Shown: positions 29,988 to 39,204 of the stretch, in pieces
How positions within the stretch are numbered: the first letter of the stretch is position 1
Layout of the letters: every line of letters starts with the position of its first letter
Origin: Aquabacterium sp. J223
GTDB taxonomy: Bacteria; Pseudomonadota; Gammaproteobacteria; Burkholderiales; Burkholderiaceae_C
Direction: 5' to 3'
NCBI RefSeq assembly: GCF_024666615.1
Contig: NZ_CP088297.1
Span: 744,001 to 808,000, forward strand
Length of the DNA: 64,000 nucleotides
The notes under the pieces: model-generated
The model's input: the letters and a program-made list of their open reading frames with translations, nothing else
What the model was told of the DNA's origin: nothing
The model's database searches: none
Made by a program: the position numbers and the translations under genes

Positions 29988-31473
29988 TCAACGCGCCAGG
30001 CGCGCGTCGTCCAGCGTCCACTGCAGCAGCGCCTCCAGCGCCGGCCGTGCCGCGTTGGCGTTCGGGTGCTGGATGATCGCCACCAGCACCTGGCGCTGGC
30101 CGCCGCGGGTGAGCACGTAGCCGGCCACCGCGGCCAACGTCGCGCAGCGACCCGGTCTTCAGGTGCGCCCGGCCGACCGCGCCGCGGCTGCGGCGGGCGG
30201 TGCCGTCCAGCCCGGCCACCGGCAGCGAGGCCATCAGCTCCGGCATCACCGGCGACGCCCACGCCCATTGCAGCAGCCGACCGAGCAGCGCCGCGCTGAC
30301 CCGCTGGTCGCGCGACAGCCCCGAGCCGTTGTCGACCACCACCTCCTGCGCCAGCTCGGCGCCCAGCCGCAGGGCCAGCCACTGGCGCAGCCGCTCGCGG
30401 GCGGCCGTGCTCGTCGCCGGGGCGCCGGCCACGACGCCGGCGGCGTCGGCGGGTGGCAGCGCCAGGCTGAGGAACAGCTGCTGCGCCATCGGGTTGTTGC
30501 TGAACTTGTTGACGTCGCGCACCACCTCCGCGAGTGACGGCGAACTGACCACGAAGCTCGGCGTCGTCGTCGGCGCGGCACCGTCGCGCACCGCGCCGCT
30601 CAGGCTGCCGCCGAGCTCGCGCCACAGCGCGCGCAGCAGCCGGCCGTCGTAGGCCGCGGGGTCGGGCGGTGCCAGCGGCCACTGCCGCTCCCCGCAGGCC
30701 ACCGGGTAGCGGCCGGCCAGGCGCAGCCGGTTGGGGTCGGCCCATTGCAGCTGCAGCGCACCGCGCCAGTCGTCGCAGGGGCCGCTGGCCAGCGGCACGC
30801 TGGCGTCCACCTGCACGTCGGCCAGCGGCGGCTCGGCCTGCAACAGCGCCACGCCGGCACCGGGCTGCGGGATCAGCCCCAGCAGCACCGACCGCTGGTT
30901 GAGCAGCAGCGCGTTGGCCCGCACGTTGTAGGGCCTCAGGCCCTCGCCGTCGAAGTCGGCCGGCGAGCCGTCCTCGGCGGCGAAGGCGCTGCGGTCGAGC
31001 ACGATGTCGCCGCGGATCTCCTGCACGCCCTGCGCCCGCACCCGGCGCAGCAGCGCCCACACGCGTTCCAGCACCAGCTTGGGATCGCCCTGGCCCTTGA
31101 TCACCAGGTCGCCGCGCAGCACGCCGCCCTCGACCGGTCCCTGGACCCACACCGGCGTGGTCCACGCATGCGCCGGGCCGAGCAGGTCGAGCGCCGCCGC
31201 CGTCGTCACCAGCTTGAACAGCGAGGCCGGGTTGACCGGCTGCCGCGTGCGCCAGGCCAGCCGCGGCGGCGCGCTGCCCGCGGCGTCCTGCACCAGCACC
31301 GACAGCGCCTCCGGCGGGACCTTGGCGTCGCGCAGGGCGGTCAGTACCTCGGGGGGCAGCGCGGCGGGCGCCTGGGCGCGCGCTGTCGTGGCCGGCAGGG
31401 CCTGGGCGACGAGCAGCAGCAGGACGGCGGCAGGGCCGGCCCACCACCGGCTTGGCGGGTGGGGGCGTCGCAT
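29988..31473 (-). pseudogene. dacB: D-alanyl-D-alanine carboxypeptidase/endopeptidase (PBP4, DacB), frameshifted near the C-terminus
   Basis: Periplasmic peptidase of the S13 family that trims peptidoglycan cross-links. The N-terminal signal peptide is RRPHPPSRWWAGPAAVLLLLVAQALPATTARAQ. The active-site motifs are present: SLFK (S84-K87), SNN in VNKFSNNPMAQQLF, and KTG in AHLKTGSLRDV. Directly after KTGSLRDV one extra base (A in CCAACGTC, near 30136 on the plus strand) shifts the frame. Deleting it gives AAVAGYVLTRGGQRQVLVAIIQHPNANAARPALEALLQW and a stop at 29988, as in the family. Without correction the last ~50 residues are garbled and reading continues past the normal end. Start ATG at 31473. 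Sequencing error or recent mutation. Confidence 0.83.
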
Positions 31474-31622
31474 CGGGTGTCGGGCGTGCACGGAAGCGGA
31501 ACGGGAACGGGAACGGGCCAACGGGGGCGCCGGGCCCGCGGCATGATGGCACGGCTACACTGCCGCCCCCCGGCGGTCGTCCGCGGCGCCTTCGCCGCCC
31601 CTGCCCCGCCGTCTGCCCGCCC

Positions 31623-32408
31623 GTGCCGCCCGCCCCTGCGCCCTGCCTCCTCGTGCTCGACACCGCCGGCGAGCGCCTGTGCGTGGCGCTGTGCGAGCCG
31701 TCCGGCGCCCGGCGCTGGCATGACGAGGCCGGCGGCCCCCGCGCCTCCGCCCGCCTGCTGCCCGTTGCGCGCGGCCTGCTCGACGCCGCCGGCCTGACCT
31801 GGGCCCGGCTCGACGGCATCGCCTTCGGCCGCGGGCCCGGCGCCTTCACCGGCCTGCGCACCGCCTGCTCGGTGGCGCAGGGCCTGGGCTTCGGGCTCGA
31901 CCGCCCCCTGCTGCCGCTGGACTGCCTGATGCTGGTCGCCGAGGCCGCGCGGCTGGAGGCCGCGGCGGGCGACCCCGCCCGCCTTGCGGCTCCACCGGGC
32001 GAGGACTTTGCCTGCTGGGCCGCGGTGGACGCCCGCATGGACGAGATCTACGCCGCTGCGTATGGCCGCCGGGCCGGTGCCTGGCAGGTGATCGCCGCGC
32101 CGGCGCTGTACGCCGCCGACGCCCTGGCCGCGCGCTGGCGGGCCGATGCGCCCGCCGTCGCCGCCGGCAACGCGCTGTCGCGCTTCGCCGGCCGGCTGCC
32201 GTCGCCCGCGCGCGCCGTCGACGGCGACGCCCGCCGTGCCGAGGCGCTGGCCACGCTGGCCCTCGAGCGCTGGGCCCTCGGCGAGGCCGTGCCCGCCGAA
32301 CAGGCCCTGCCGCTGTACCTGCGCGACAAGGTGGCGCTGACCACCGCGGAGCGGGCGCAGCGCCCCGCCCCGGCCACCGCGGGCGCCGCGGCGCCGACCG
32401 CGTCATGA
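31623..32408 (+). CDS. tsaB: tRNA threonylcarbamoyladenosine biosynthesis protein TsaB
   Basis: 261 residues, ASKHA fold, partner that activates TsaD in t6A tRNA modification. The N-terminal LLVLDTAGERLCVALCE is the phosphate-1-like strand pair; the family fingerprint FGRGPGAFTGLRTACSVAQGLGFGLDRPLLPLDCLMLVA follows. The start is GTG 31623; no ATG is available close by. The stop codon overlaps the rimI start (ATGA). The tsaB-rimI-UDG order is common in betaproteobacteria. Confidence 0.93.
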   Translation: MPPAPAPCLLVLDTAGERLCVALCEPSGARRWHDEAGGPRASARLLPVARGLLDAAGLTWARLDGIAFGRGPGAFTGLRTACSVAQGLGFGLDRPLLPLDCLMLVAEAARLEAAAGDPARLAAPPGEDFACWAAVDARMDEIYAAAYGRRAGAWQVIAAPALYAADALAARWRADAPAVAAGNALSRFAGRLPSPARAVDGDARRAEALATLALERWALGEAVPAEQALPLYLRDKVALTTAERAQRPAPATAGAAAPTAS

Positions 32409-32962
32409 GCAGCCGCCTGTGGTCCCGCCCCCCGGCGCCGCTGCGCGCCATGCCGGCCACCGGCCTCACGCTGCGGCCGATGACCGTGGCCCTGCTCGAC
32501 GGCGTGGCGACGGTGGAGCAGGCGGCCTATGCCTTTCCCTGGAGCCGCGGCAACTTCGTCGACAGCCTGGCCGCCGGGTACCTCGGCGAGGTGCTGCTCG
32601 GCGACTCGTTGGCGCTGCCGGTGGGCTACTACGTCGCCATGCCGGGGGTGGAGGAGCTGCACCTGCTGAACATCACCGTCGCGCCGGCCCACCAGCGCCA
32701 GGGCCACGGCCGGGCGCTGCTGGAACGCATCATCGGCCGCGGCCGGCAGCTCAACGCGCGCACGCTGTGGCTGGAGGTGCGCGGCAGCAACGAGCCGGCG
32801 CGCCGGCTGTACGAGCAGCGCGGCTTCCGCGCCATCGGCGTGCGCCGCGGCTACTACCCGGCACCGCTGGGCGAACGCGAGGACGCGATGGTGATGAGCC
32901 TCGACCTGGGGCGCGGCGCAAGCGGACCTGCGGCCGCGGTCGACGAGCAGGGCGGGACATGA
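32405..32962 (+). CDS. rimI: ribosomal protein S18-alanine N-acetyltransferase
   Basis: 185-residue GNAT acetyltransferase that acetylates the N-terminal alanine of ribosomal protein S18. Landmarks are EQAAYAFPWSRGNFVDSLAAGY, the acetyl-CoA loop VAPAHQRQGHGRALLE (R/QxxGxG/A type), the conserved LWLEVRGSNEPARRLYEQRGFRAIGVRRGYYP with Glu and Tyr near the active site, and EDAMVMSLDL. It overlaps tsaB by 4 bp and is followed by the uracil-DNA glycosylase gene. Confidence 0.93.
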   Translation: MSSRLWSRPPAPLRAMPATGLTLRPMTVALLDGVATVEQAAYAFPWSRGNFVDSLAAGYLGEVLLGDSLALPVGYYVAMPGVEELHLLNITVAPAHQRQGHGRALLERIIGRGRQLNARTLWLEVRGSNEPARRLYEQRGFRAIGVRRGYYPAPLGEREDAMVMSLDLGRGASGPAAAVDEQGGT

Positions 32963-32984
32963 CGCACCCGAGCCAGGGGGCGAC

Positions 32985-33818
32985 ATGACCCGCTGGGACC
33001 CGCGCCAGCAGGCGATGCTGGCCGAGATGGGACTGCGGCTGTGGGCCCCCGACGCCGCCGCGGTGCCGACGGTGCCGACGGTGGAGGTGCCGCCCGCGGC
33101 CGCGGACCGGCCCGCGGCCAAGGCCCCGACGCGGCCCACGCCGCCACCGGCGACCGTCAGGCCGTCGGCCCCCGTCACGACGCCGGCGGTGGCCGAGGCG
33201 CCGGTGGCAGTGCCGGCCGGCGCCGCCGCCTCGCTCGACTGGCCCGAACTCGAAGCCGCCGTCGCCGGCTGCCGCGCCTGCGCGCTGTGTGAGAGCCGCA
33301 CCCAGCCGGTGTTCGGCGTCGGCCCGCGCCAGGCCGACTGGCTGGTCGTCGGCGAAGCGCCCGGCGAGCAGGAGGACCTGCAGGGCGAGCCGTTCGTCGG
33401 ACCGTCGGGCCAGCTGCTCGACCGCATGCTGGCCGCGCTGGGCCGCAGCCGCGCCGCCGACGCGCCGGCCGGCCGTGGCGTCTACATCGCCAACACGCTG
33501 AAGTGCCGGCCGCCGCGCAACCGCAACCCGTCGCCGGAGGAACTGCTGCGCTGCGAGCCCTACCTGCAGCGCCAGATCGCGCTGCTGAGGCCGAAGCTCA
33601 TCCTCGCCATGGGCCGCTTCGCCCTGCAGACGCTGCTCAAGACCGACGAGCCGGTGGGCCGCCTGCGCGGCCGGGTGCACCACTACCAGGGCGTGCCGCT
33701 GATCGTCACCTACCACCCGGCCTACCTGCTGCGCTCGCCGCTGGAGAAAGCGAAGGCCTGGGACGACCTGTGCCTGGCGGCGGCGGTCGCCGAACAGCAG
33801 GGCGCCTCAGCCCCTTAG
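32985..33818 (+). CDS. uracil-DNA glycosylase, family 4 (Fe-S cluster type)
   Basis: 277 residues. After an N-terminal Pro/Ala-rich linker (about 25-80) the catalytic domain begins. Cysteines C96 and C99 (GCRACALC) and C174 and C190 (LKCRPP and LLRCEPYL) match the four [4Fe-4S] ligands of family 4. The active-site loop is GEAPGEQEDLQGEPFVGPSGQLLDRML, and the second motif is VTYHPAYLLRSP. It removes uracil from DNA arising by cytosine deamination, a relevant risk in GC-rich DNA. The low-complexity N-terminus could tether a partner such as a polymerase subunit, but this is inference. Confidence 0.93.
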   Translation: MTRWDPRQQAMLAEMGLRLWAPDAAAVPTVPTVEVPPAAADRPAAKAPTRPTPPPATVRPSAPVTTPAVAEAPVAVPAGAAASLDWPELEAAVAGCRACALCESRTQPVFGVGPRQADWLVVGEAPGEQEDLQGEPFVGPSGQLLDRMLAALGRSRAADAPAGRGVYIANTLKCRPPRNRNPSPEELLRCEPYLQRQIALLRPKLILAMGRFALQTLLKTDEPVGRLRGRVHHYQGVPLIVTYHPAYLLRSPLEKAKAWDDLCLAAAVAEQQGASAP

Positions 33819-33832
33819 CGTGTCTCGGCCGG

Positions 33833-33899
33833 CGCCGGGCCGCCCCAAGCCGGCCGAGCGCCCCCGCGGGGGGCGGTCCCGGTACTCCGGGGCCGGGGG
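33833..33899. terminator. GC-rich double stem-loop element in the convergent UDG/glmU gap
   Basis: GCCCCC-GC-GGGGGGC (about 33862-33876) and a following CCCGG...CCGGGG hairpin fill the gap between two converging genes. Its style (TTAGCG at the gene end, then GCCGGGCCG, then C5/G5 hairpin) resembles the element at 8865-8965. Probably a bidirectional terminator; no T-run. Confidence 0.4.
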
Positions 33900-33901
33900 C
33901 C

Positions 33902-35266
33902 TCATTTCTTCGGCCGCTTCCAGCCCTTGAGCGACACCTGCCGCGCCCGCGCCACCGTCAGCTCGCCGGCCGGCGCGTCCTTGGCGATCGTGGAGCCGCC
34001 GCCGATGGTGGCGCCGTCGCCCAGCGTCACCGGCGCGATCAGGACGCAGTTGGAACCGACGTGCACGTCGGCGCCGATCACCGTGCGGTGCTTGTTGGCG
34101 CCGTCGTAGTTGGCGGTGATCGAGCCGGCGCCGAAGTTGACCCGCTCGCCCACCGTGGCGTCGCCCAGGTAGGCCAGGTGGTTGGCCTTGGCGCCGGCAG
34201 CCAGGGTGGCGTTCTTCACCTCGACGAAGTTGCCGATGTGCACCTCGGCGCCGAGGTCGGCGCCGGGCCGCAGCCGGGCGTAGGGGCCGAGGCGCGCCCC
34301 GTCGCCGACGGTGGCGCCGTCGAGGTGGCAGAACGGCTGCACCTCGGTGCCGGCGCCGAGCTCGCAGTCGCGCAGCACGCAGTGCGCGCCGATGGTCACG
34401 CCCTCGCCCAGCACCACCCGGCCTTCGAAGACGCAGCCGACGTCGATCTCCACATCGGCGGCGCAGACCAGCTCGCCGCGGATGTCCAGCCGCGCCGGGT
34501 CGGCCAGCCGCACGCCGGCGTCCATCAGCGCCTCGGCCTGCCGTCGCTGCAGCCGGCGTTCGAGGTCGGCCAGTTGCGCCGGGCTGTTCACGCCCAGCAC
34601 CTCGACCACGTCGGCGGGCTGGGCCGACACCACCTCGAGGCCGTCGCGCACCGCCGCGGCGACCAGGTCGGTCAGGTAGTACTCGCGCTGGGCGTTGTGA
34701 TCGGTCAGCGCCATCACCGCCCGCTTCAGCCAGGCGGCCGGCGCGGCCATGACGCCGGTGTAGACCTCGCGGATGGCGCGCTGCTCGGGCGTCGCGTCCT
34801 TCTGCTCGACGATGCCCTGGATGCGGCCCTGCCCGTCGCGCAGGATGCGGCCGTAGCCGGTGGGGTCGTCCAGCGTGGCGGTGAGCAGTGCCAGCCGCGT
34901 GCCGGCGCCCGCTTCGGCCAGCGCCCGCGCGGTGGCGGTGGCGATCAGCGGCGTGTCGCCGTTGAGGATCAGCACCGTGCCGTCGTCGCCCAGCTGCGGC
35001 ACCGCCTGCTGCACCGCGTGGCCGGTGCCGCGTTGCGGTTCCTGGCGCGCGAAGGCCGGACCCGGGTTGGGCCCGGCGATTGCCCGTTCCACCGCGTCGG
35101 CGCCGTGACCGGTGATGACGACGGTGCGCGCCGCCTCCAGCGGCGCCACGGCGGCGAGCACGTGGTCCAGCAGCGCGCGGCCGGCCAGCCGGTGCAGCAC
35201 CTTGGGCCGTGCGGACTTCATGCGCGTGCCCTTGCCGGCGGCCATGATGACGATCTGGAGGACCAT
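33902..35266 (-). CDS. glmU: bifunctional UDP-N-acetylglucosamine pyrophosphorylase / glucosamine-1-phosphate N-acetyltransferase
   Basis: 454 residues, the two-step enzyme that makes UDP-GlcNAc for peptidoglycan and lipopolysaccharide. The N-terminal uridyltransferase domain has IVIMAAGKGTRMKSARPKVLHRLAGR, EPQRGTGHAVQQAV and LILNGDTPLI. From about residue 250 the left-handed beta-helix of hexapeptide repeats begins, with HIGNFVEVKNATLAAGAKANHLAYLGDA (catalytic His region) and NFGAGSITANYDGANKHRTVIG. The ATG at 35266 is only 3 bp from the divergent start of the neighbouring lipoprotein gene, so the two promoters must lie within each other's coding sequence or further away. Confidence 0.97.
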   Translation of the reverse strand: MVLQIVIMAAGKGTRMKSARPKVLHRLAGRALLDHVLAAVAPLEAARTVVITGHGADAVERAIAGPNPGPAFARQEPQRGTGHAVQQAVPQLGDDGTVLILNGDTPLIATATARALAEAGAGTRLALLTATLDDPTGYGRILRDGQGRIQGIVEQKDATPEQRAIREVYTGVMAAPAAWLKRAVMALTDHNAQREYYLTDLVAAAVRDGLEVVSAQPADVVEVLGVNSPAQLADLERRLQRRQAEALMDAGVRLADPARLDIRGELVCAADVEIDVGCVFEGRVVLGEGVTIGAHCVLRDCELGAGTEVQPFCHLDGATVGDGARLGPYARLRPGADLGAEVHIGNFVEVKNATLAAGAKANHLAYLGDATVGERVNFGAGSITANYDGANKHRTVIGADVHVGSNCVLIAPVTLGDGATIGGGSTIAKDAPAGELTVARARQVSLKGWKRPKK

Positions 35267-35269
35267 GTG

Positions 35270-36214
35270 ATGGAGCAGCCTTCTTCGCAAACGACTGGAC
35301 GGTCGACCGGGCGGTCGGCGGGGGGACGGTCGCGGATTATCGGCGGCGTCTTCATCGCGCTGTCGCTGCTGCTGGCCGGCTGCGGCATGGCGCTCAAGCT
35401 GGGCTACAACCAGGGCCCGACGCTGGCCTACTGGTGGCTGAACGGGTACGTCGACTTCGACGATGCGCAGAGCCGGCAGGCCAAGCGCGCCATCGACCAG
35501 TGGTTCCGCTGGCACCGCGCCGAGCAGCTGCCCGAGATCGCCCGGAGCGTCGAGCGGCTGCGGGTCGAGGCCCAGCAGCCCACCATCACCCCGCAGGCGG
35601 TGTGCCGGTGGCAGGCCGAGGGCCGGCGGCTGACCCAGGTGGCCTGGCAGCAGGCCATCCCGCCGCTGGCCGACCTGGCGCTGACGCTGGAGCCGGAGCA
35701 GCTCAACCGCATGGAAAAGCGCTTCGCCAAGAACGACGACAAGTACCGCGACAAGTTCCTGCCGCCCAAGCCGCAGGACCGTGTGAAGGCCCGCGCCAAG
35801 CAGTGGGAGGAGCGGCTGGAGATGGTCTACGGTTCCCTCGACGGCGCGCAGCAGGAGCGGCTGCGGCAGGCGCTGGCCGCCAGCCCGCACGACGGCGAGG
35901 CCTGGCTGGCCGAGCGCCGCGCGGCCCAGGCCGAGGTGCTGCGCAGCCTGCGCAGCCTGCAGGCGCAGCGCGCCGGCGTGGCCAACGTCGCCGCGCTGAA
36001 GCCGCAGGCCGAGGCCCTGCTGCGGCGGCTGGGCGAACAGGCGCTGCACTCGCCGCGGGAGGCCTGGCGTGCGCAGCAGGACAGCGCCCGCGAACACGAC
36101 TGCGCGCTCATCGCGCAGATGCACAACACGATGAGCCCGGCGCAGCGCGAGCATGCGCAGCGCAAGCTGCGCGACTGGGAAGGCGACCTGCTGCTGCTGG
36201 TCAGCGGCGCCTGA
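35270..36214 (+). CDS. DUF6279 family lipoprotein
   Basis: 314 residues. The N-terminal region (about 23-38, IIGGVFIALSLLLAGC) ends in a lipobox, giving an acylated, probably outer-membrane protein. The mature sequence is helical and matches DUF6279, starting LKLGYNQGPTLAYWWLNGYVDFDDAQSRQAKRAIDQWFRWHRAEQLPEIA. Function is unknown. The start at 35270 is supported by GGAGGA at 35257-35262, which lies antisense inside the first codons of glmU. Codon use and composition match the neighbours. Confidence 0.83.
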   Translation: MEQPSSQTTGRSTGRSAGGRSRIIGGVFIALSLLLAGCGMALKLGYNQGPTLAYWWLNGYVDFDDAQSRQAKRAIDQWFRWHRAEQLPEIARSVERLRVEAQQPTITPQAVCRWQAEGRRLTQVAWQQAIPPLADLALTLEPEQLNRMEKRFAKNDDKYRDKFLPPKPQDRVKARAKQWEERLEMVYGSLDGAQQERLRQALAASPHDGEAWLAERRAAQAEVLRSLRSLQAQRAGVANVAALKPQAEALLRRLGEQALHSPREAWRAQQDSAREHDCALIAQMHNTMSPAQREHAQRKLRDWEGDLLLLVSGA

Positions 36215-36227
36215 TCGCGGCGGCGCC

Positions 36228-36899
36228 TCAGCGCGGCGCCGAGGCGGCCGGCGCCGGCGACACCACGCGGCTGCTGCCGATGACGTTGCCGCCGCCCAGT
36301 TCGACGGCCACCCGGCGGGGGCCGGGCTGCGCCTGCGGGAAGCCTTCCAGCGCGGCGTCGAACATCGCGCCGAGCACCGCCTCGTCGCCCGGCGTGGCGC
36401 CGTAGCTGCTGGCCTTCGTCTCGTACAGCACCCGGCCGCTGGCCCGGTCGCGCAGCAGCAGGCTGACCTCGCGGTCGTAGGTCGGGCTGCTGTAGAACGG
36501 CGCGCCGAAGCCCATGCCCACGCCCACGCCACGGCCGTAGAAGCCGCCGAAACCGAAGCGCCCACCCCAGAACGGATCGCCGTGGTAGGGCCGCAGCACC
36601 TCGGTGATGCGGCCACCCACCTGCACCACCACCTGCGCCTGCGCCGGGTCGGCCACCGGCTGGAAGCCCGCGCGTTCCAGCGACGCGCGGGCGGCGGCCT
36701 CCAGCACGGGGGTCTCGCGCGCGGTCTGCTGCGAGGGCAGCCGCTCGATGACGTAGCGTCCCGGCGCGCGCCCGGCCGGCCAGTCGCCGAAGGCGCTGAC
36801 GTCGCTGCGCACGGCGTTGAGGGTGGAGCAGCCGGCGAGGCCCATCGCGGCCAGGGGGACGGCGGCGGCCAGCACGGCGGTGCGCATCAGGCGGGACAT
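36228..36899 (-). CDS. DUF4136 family lipoprotein
   Basis: 223 residues. The signal peptide RTAVLAAAVPLAAMGLAGC has a lipobox, so the product is an envelope lipoprotein. The mature part follows the DUF4136 pattern: SDVSAFGDWP near the start, LEAAARASLERAGFQPVADPAQAQVVVQV in the middle and LYETKASSYGATPGDEAVLGAMFDAALEGFP at the end. A Gly/Phe/Tyr-rich loop (FWGGRFGFGGFYGRGVGVGMGFG) sits in the centre. Function is unknown. It converges on the DUF6279 gene with 13 bp between them. Confidence 0.83.
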   Translation of the reverse strand: MSRLMRTAVLAAAVPLAAMGLAGCSTLNAVRSDVSAFGDWPAGRAPGRYVIERLPSQQTARETPVLEAAARASLERAGFQPVADPAQAQVVVQVGGRITEVLRPYHGDPFWGGRFGFGGFYGRGVGVGMGFGAPFYSSPTYDREVSLLLRDRASGRVLYETKASSYGATPGDEAVLGAMFDAALEGFPQAQPGPRRVAVELGGGNVIGSSRVVSPAPAASAPR

Positions 36900-36960
36900 G
36901 GTGCTCTCCAGGACAGTGGGGCGGTCTGCGGGCCGACAGCGGCGACTGTCATGCCCGGCG

Positions 36961-37968
36961 CTATGCCGGTTCGATGTCGTCGCCGTCCGCCGGGTTCCGC
37001 GGATGGAACCGCACCACGTCGCCCGACGCCGACGCCCCCTGCGCCGCGGCCGGGGCGGACGGCCCGCAGGCCGCCTCGTCCTCGTCGAAGGCGATGTCGC
37101 CCTCGGGGTCGGCCACGCCGGTGGCCTTCAGCGTCTCGAAGGGGTAGTGCCGCCGGTCCATCAGGTGCGACAGCGAGAGGTTGCCCATGGCGCTGAACAT
37201 GTTGTCGATGCGCCCCGGGTACTGCCGCTCCCACTCGCGGATCATCTTCTTCACCTGCACCCGCTGCAGGTTGTCCTGGCTGCCGCACAGGGTGCAGGGG
37301 ATGATGGGGAACTGGCGGTGCGCGGCCCAGCGTTCGAGGTCGGTCTCGGCCACGTAGGCCAGCGGCCGGATGACCACGTTCTTGCCGTCGTCGCTCACCA
37401 GCTTGGGCGGCATGCCCTTGAGCCGGCTGCCGAAGAACATGTTCATCAGCAGCGTGACCACCATGTCGTCGCGGTGGTGGCCGAGCGCGATCTTGGTCGC
37501 GCCCAGTTCGCCGGCCACGCGGTAGAGGATGCCGCGCCGCAGCCGCGAGCACAGGCTGCACATCGTCTTGCCCTCGGGCACCAGCTTCTTGACGATGCTG
37601 TAGGTGTCCTGGTTCTCGATGTGGAAGGGCACGCCGCGCTCGGCCAGGTAGCGCGGCAGCACGTCGGCCGGGAAGCCCGGCTGCTTCTGGTCGAGGTTGA
37701 CGGCGACGAGCTCGAAGCGCACCGGCGCGCGCTGCTGCAGGTTCAGCAGGATGTCGAGCATCGAGTAGCTGTCCTTGCCGCCGGACAGGCAGACCATGAC
37801 CTTGTCGCCGGCCTCGATCATGTTGAAGTCGGCGATGGCCTGGCCGACCTGCCGGTGCAGCCGCTTGGACAGCTTGTTGAGCTCGTGCTCTTCCTTCAGC
37901 GGCTTGCTGCGGCGGATGACGGCCGCGTCGTGGGAGCCGCGCGGGGGTTGGAGCTGGGTCGCCTTCAT
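36961..37968 (-). CDS. ttcA: tRNA 2-thiocytidine(32) synthetase TtcA
   Basis: 335 residues. TtcA adds sulfur to C32 of certain tRNAs with ATP and a [4Fe-4S] cluster. The PP-loop is [18 protein letters not shown]. The cluster cysteines are the CSLC pair ([12 protein letters not shown], family CxxC) and the later cysteine in [33 protein letters not shown] and [16 protein letters not shown] are further family signatures. The C-terminal 40 residues are a variable acidic tail. The start codon overlaps the folB stop by 4 bp, so both are translated from one message. Confidence 0.96.
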   Translation of the reverse strand: MKATQLQPPRGSHDAAVIRRSKPLKEEHELNKLSKRLHRQVGQAIADFNMIEAGDKVMVCLSGGKDSYSMLDILLNLQQRAPVRFELVAVNLDQKQPGFPADVLPRYLAERGVPFHIENQDTYSIVKKLVPEGKTMCSLCSRLRRGILYRVAGELGATKIALGHHRDDMVVTLLMNMFFGSRLKGMPPKLVSDDGKNVVIRPLAYVAETDLERWAAHRQFPIIPCTLCGSQDNLQRVQVKKMIREWERQYPGRIDNMFSAMGNLSLSHLMDRRHYPFETLKATGVADPEGDIAFDEDEAACGPSAPAAAQGASASGDVVRFHPRNPADGDDIEPA

Positions 37969-38363
37969 GCGGCCTCCTTGACGGCGAAGACCTCGCAGCC
38001 CACCGCGTCGCAGTCGGGGTAGACGTCGGGCTTCTCGGTGGACACGCGCGCCGCGCGCACCTTCGGGTGGGCCAGCATCAGGCCCAGCACGTCGTCGCAC
38101 AGCGTTTCCTGCAGGTGGATGTGGCCGCGGGACACCCGCTCGGCGATGGTGCGGCGGATGAAGTCGTAGTCCAGCACCTCGTCCAGCTCGTCCTCCTTCG
38201 GCGTCGACTCGGCCAGCGGCACGTAGAGGTCGACGTTGATCAGCACCCGCTGCTCGCCGGTCTTCTCGAAGGCATGCACGCCGATGTTGATCCACACCTC
38301 GTAGTCGCGCAGGAAGAGGCGCCGGCAGTCCATCAGGCTGGGGTGGCTGAGCAGGCTGTGCAT
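37965..38363 (-). CDS. folB: dihydroneopterin aldolase
   Basis: 132 residues. FolB converts 7,8-dihydroneopterin to 6-hydroxymethyl-dihydropterin and glycolaldehyde in folate synthesis. Recognisable are [66 protein letters not shown] (with active-site Glu) and [26 protein letters not shown] FolM-like reductase gene lies directly upstream and ttcA directly downstream on the same strand, a common betaproteobacterial arrangement. Confidence 0.94.
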   Translation of the reverse strand: MHSLLSHPSLMDCRRLFLRDYEVWINIGVHAFEKTGEQRVLINVDLYVPLAESTPKEDELDEVLDYDFIRRTIAERVSRGHIHLQETLCDDVLGLMLAHPKVRAARVSTEKPDVYPDCDAVGCEVFAVKEAA

Positions 38364-38377
38364 GGCGGGTGGGGGGT

Positions 38378-39161
38378 TCAGGTCGGGTCGGCGACCAGGT
38401 AGTAGACGTCGCGCGGCTGCGGCGACAGGTGCTGGCCGCCGTCGACCAGCAGCGTGGTGCCGGTGACGGCCGGGGACTCGAGCAGGAAGCGCACGGCGCG
38501 GGCGACGTCCTCGGGCGTGGACGAGCGCTGCAGCGGCGTCATCGCGTGTGCGCGGTTGAACTCGGCCTCGGTCATCGGGCCGGAAGGCAGGGTCACCCCC
38601 CGGCGCCACGCCGCACACCCTCAGCCGCGGCGCCATCGCCTGGGCCAGCATCACCGTGGCCTCGCGCAGCGCCGCCTTCGACAGGGTGTAGGCGAAGTGG
38701 TCGGGGTTGGGGTTCCACAGCTTCTGGTCGAGCAGGTTGACCACGCAGCCCTGGCCGCCCGCTGGCGCGGACAGGTGCGCATGCAGCGCCTGCGCCAGCA
38801 GCACCGGCGCGGCGGTGTTGGCCTGCCAGTGGCGGGCCATCGACGCGGGGCCGGTGGAGAAGGCGTCGTCGTGCTCGAAGGTGGAGGCGTTGTTGACCAG
38901 CGCCTGCAGCCGCGGGAAGCGGGCCGCCGCGGCCGGCAGCAGCGCACGGCAGGCCGCCTCGTCCGACAGGTCGGCGGCGAAGACGTCGGCGTCGACGCCC
39001 AGCGCGCGCAGGTCGGCCGCCAACGCCTGGGCTTCGTCCACCGAGCGGTGGCAGTGCAGGGCGACGTCCCAGCCGGCCGCGGCCAGCGTGCGCGCGATCT
39101 CGCGGCCAAGGCGGCGGGCGCCTCCGGTGACGAGGACGGCGGGACGGTCGGTGCGGGTCAT
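38378..39161 (-). pseudogene. short-chain dehydrogenase, FolM/pteridine-reductase-like, interrupted by a one-base frameshift
   Basis: From ATG 39161 the sequence reads LVTGGARRLGREIARTLAAAGWDVALH (TGxxxRxG cofactor motif typical of pteridine reductases rather than TGxxxGxG), LVNNASTFEHD, and the catalytic YTLSKAA, up to RLRVCGVAPG at about 38600. The final ~70 residues, [54 protein letters not shown], are in another frame. Removing one base from the six-C run at 38596-38601 joins them into ~260 residues of normal SDR sequence. It probably reduces dihydropterin or monapterin, given folB beside it. Homopolymer miscall or true mutation. Confidence 0.82.
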
Positions 39162-39204
39162 GGGGGCGGGCGGCGCGTGCGGCACGCTGCGGTCTAATGC
39201 GGCC

